A program made the position numbers and the translations under genes. Positions 5,788-6,288 of a stretch of 6,288 nt of DNA are shown piece after piece. Position 1 is the first letter of the stretch. Each line of letters starts with the position of its first letter. Source of the DNA: CAYOVG01 sp964407285 (GTDB lineage: Bacteria > Desulfobacterota > Syntrophobacteria > Syntrophobacterales > Syntrophobacteraceae); the NCBI GenBank assembly GCA_964407285.1, contig CAYOVG010000387.1, forward strand, positions 1 through 6,288, given 5' to 3'. The notes beneath the pieces are model-generated. The model saw only the letters and a list, made by a program, of their open reading frames with translations. It did not search any database and was not told the origin of the DNA.

Positions 5788-5793
5788 CCTTCC
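5788..5793 (-). promoter_or_regulatory. Ribosome binding site of coaBC
   Basis: GGAAGG on the minus strand, 10 nt before the GTG at 5777, supports the GTG start. The family's conserved opening (KSILLGVSGGIAAYK) begins immediately after it. Confidence 0.55.
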
Positions 5794-5807
5794 GAACCAT
5801 GCAGGCT

Positions 5808-6288
5808 CTAACTTCCGGTAGGAACGACATAAATCTCCACGTACGTGAAAACTGTTTTCTCGGCAACATTAATGATACACATCCTATCGGATTTTTCATA
5901 GATGAGGATAGACCTCAAATGCTGAAAGCCGCCCTTCTGGGTCCAGCCGCCCTGGGTCATGGACGCCTGAAAGAAATTGTAGAGCGATATGGGATCGACC
6001 CGGCCTCTGAATACGAGAAGCCCGACCCGGTTCTGGCCGTTTTGAACCACGAACGAGTCGCCGGACATCAGGGACATTTCAGGCGGAATGGCGATGTCCG
6101 GGAAGTTGTAGTAAGTGGGGCTGGAAGGAGCCGGCGCAGCCGGCGCCTGGCTCGATGGAGACGATTGGTAGGGAGCCGCGTACGGCTCCGGGGGAGGCGC
6201 CTGTTGCTGTGATCCTTCAGGCGCGGTGGTTTGAAAGGGGTTGATCGCCTGCTGCCCGAACGTATTGCACCCGCCGAGAGCCGCAATG
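5808..6288 (-). CDS. Lipoprotein of unrecognised family, 5'-truncated by window edge
   Basis: The frame ending in TAG at 5808 stays open to the window edge, so the ATG at 6077 is internal. The 159 visible residues start inside a signal peptide: IAALGGCN gives a lipobox LGGC with the lipidated cysteine as visible residue 7. The next residue is Asn rather than Asp, which favours outer-membrane sorting by the Lol rule. A linker rich in Q, P, A and S (about 11-58) leads to a compact C-terminal domain (about 62-157). This begins FPDIAIPPEMSLM and then alternates predicted strands with one helix (DPISLYNFFQASMTQGGW); the hydrophobic strands include RVGLLVFRG, RSILIYEK and FTYVEIYVVP. I do not recognise the family with certainty and assign no function. 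The position 30 nt before coaBC suggests co-transcription, not necessarily a shared role. The true start lies upstream of the window. Confidence 0.85.
   Translation of the reverse strand, partial: IAALGGCNTFGQQAINPFQTTAPEGSQQQAPPPEPYAAPYQSSPSSQAPAAPAPSSPTYYNFPDIAIPPEMSLMSGDSFVVQNGQNRVGLLVFRGRVDPISLYNFFQASMTQGGWTQKGGFQHLRSILIYEKSDRMCIINVAEKTVFTYVEIYVVPTGS

Noticed and set aside
4434..6212. A 592-codon open frame on the plus strand, the longest frame in the window
   Set aside because: It is entirely antisense to coaBC, the lipoprotein gene and the glycosylase N-terminus, all with clear domains and motifs. Its translation is low-complexity and rich in R, G and H, as expected for the shadow of GC-rich genes.
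6068..6286. A 72-codon arginine-rich minus-strand frame at the right end
   Set aside because: It is an out-of-frame reading of the lipoprotein linker. The lipobox frame explains the same bases better.

Overview
This is a compact bacterial chromosome segment, GC-rich (about 60% by eye), with every supported gene on the minus strand. The gene families and repeats suggest a Gram-negative, Desulfobacterota-like organism, possibly near the Syntrophobacterales. That placement is inference from gene order, the style of the YidC and CoaBC proteins and the interspersed palindromes; no marker here fixes the taxon.

Read in the direction of transcription (right to left), the window opens with the 3' part of a lipoprotein gene of unrecognised family (5808-6288, cut by the window edge). 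It is followed closely by coaBC (bifunctional coenzyme A biosynthesis enzyme) and a family 4 iron-sulfur uracil-DNA glycosylase gene. These three have gaps of 30 and 6 nt and look like one transcription unit. A gap of about 300 nt follows (3366-3668). It holds a good sigma70-type promoter candidate, a dyad at the predicted start site and a long untranslated leader.

The second unit is the conserved cluster rpmH - rnpA - yidD - yidC - jag. It supplies ribosomal protein L34, the RNase P protein subunit, the YidD insertion factor, the YidC membrane insertase and the KH/R3H RNA-binding protein Jag (KhpB). Spacing is tight: yidD overlaps rnpA by one base, yidC follows yidD by 15 nt, and jag follows yidC by 69 nt. 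The genes join ribosome assembly and tRNA processing to insertion of inner-membrane proteins. dnaA, often next to rpmH, is not here, and mnmE, often after jag, would have to lie beyond position 1.

The left end (1-148) is a small repeat patch after jag: two palindromic hairpin elements and five near-identical octamers, the last of which runs into the jag stop codon. I found no mobile element, CRISPR array, tRNA or rRNA. The core is ordinary housekeeping DNA and I see no convincing new system. The points worth a second look are the truncated lipoprotein, a perfect 11-bp hairpin inside the glycosylase linker, the rnpA start site and the repeats.
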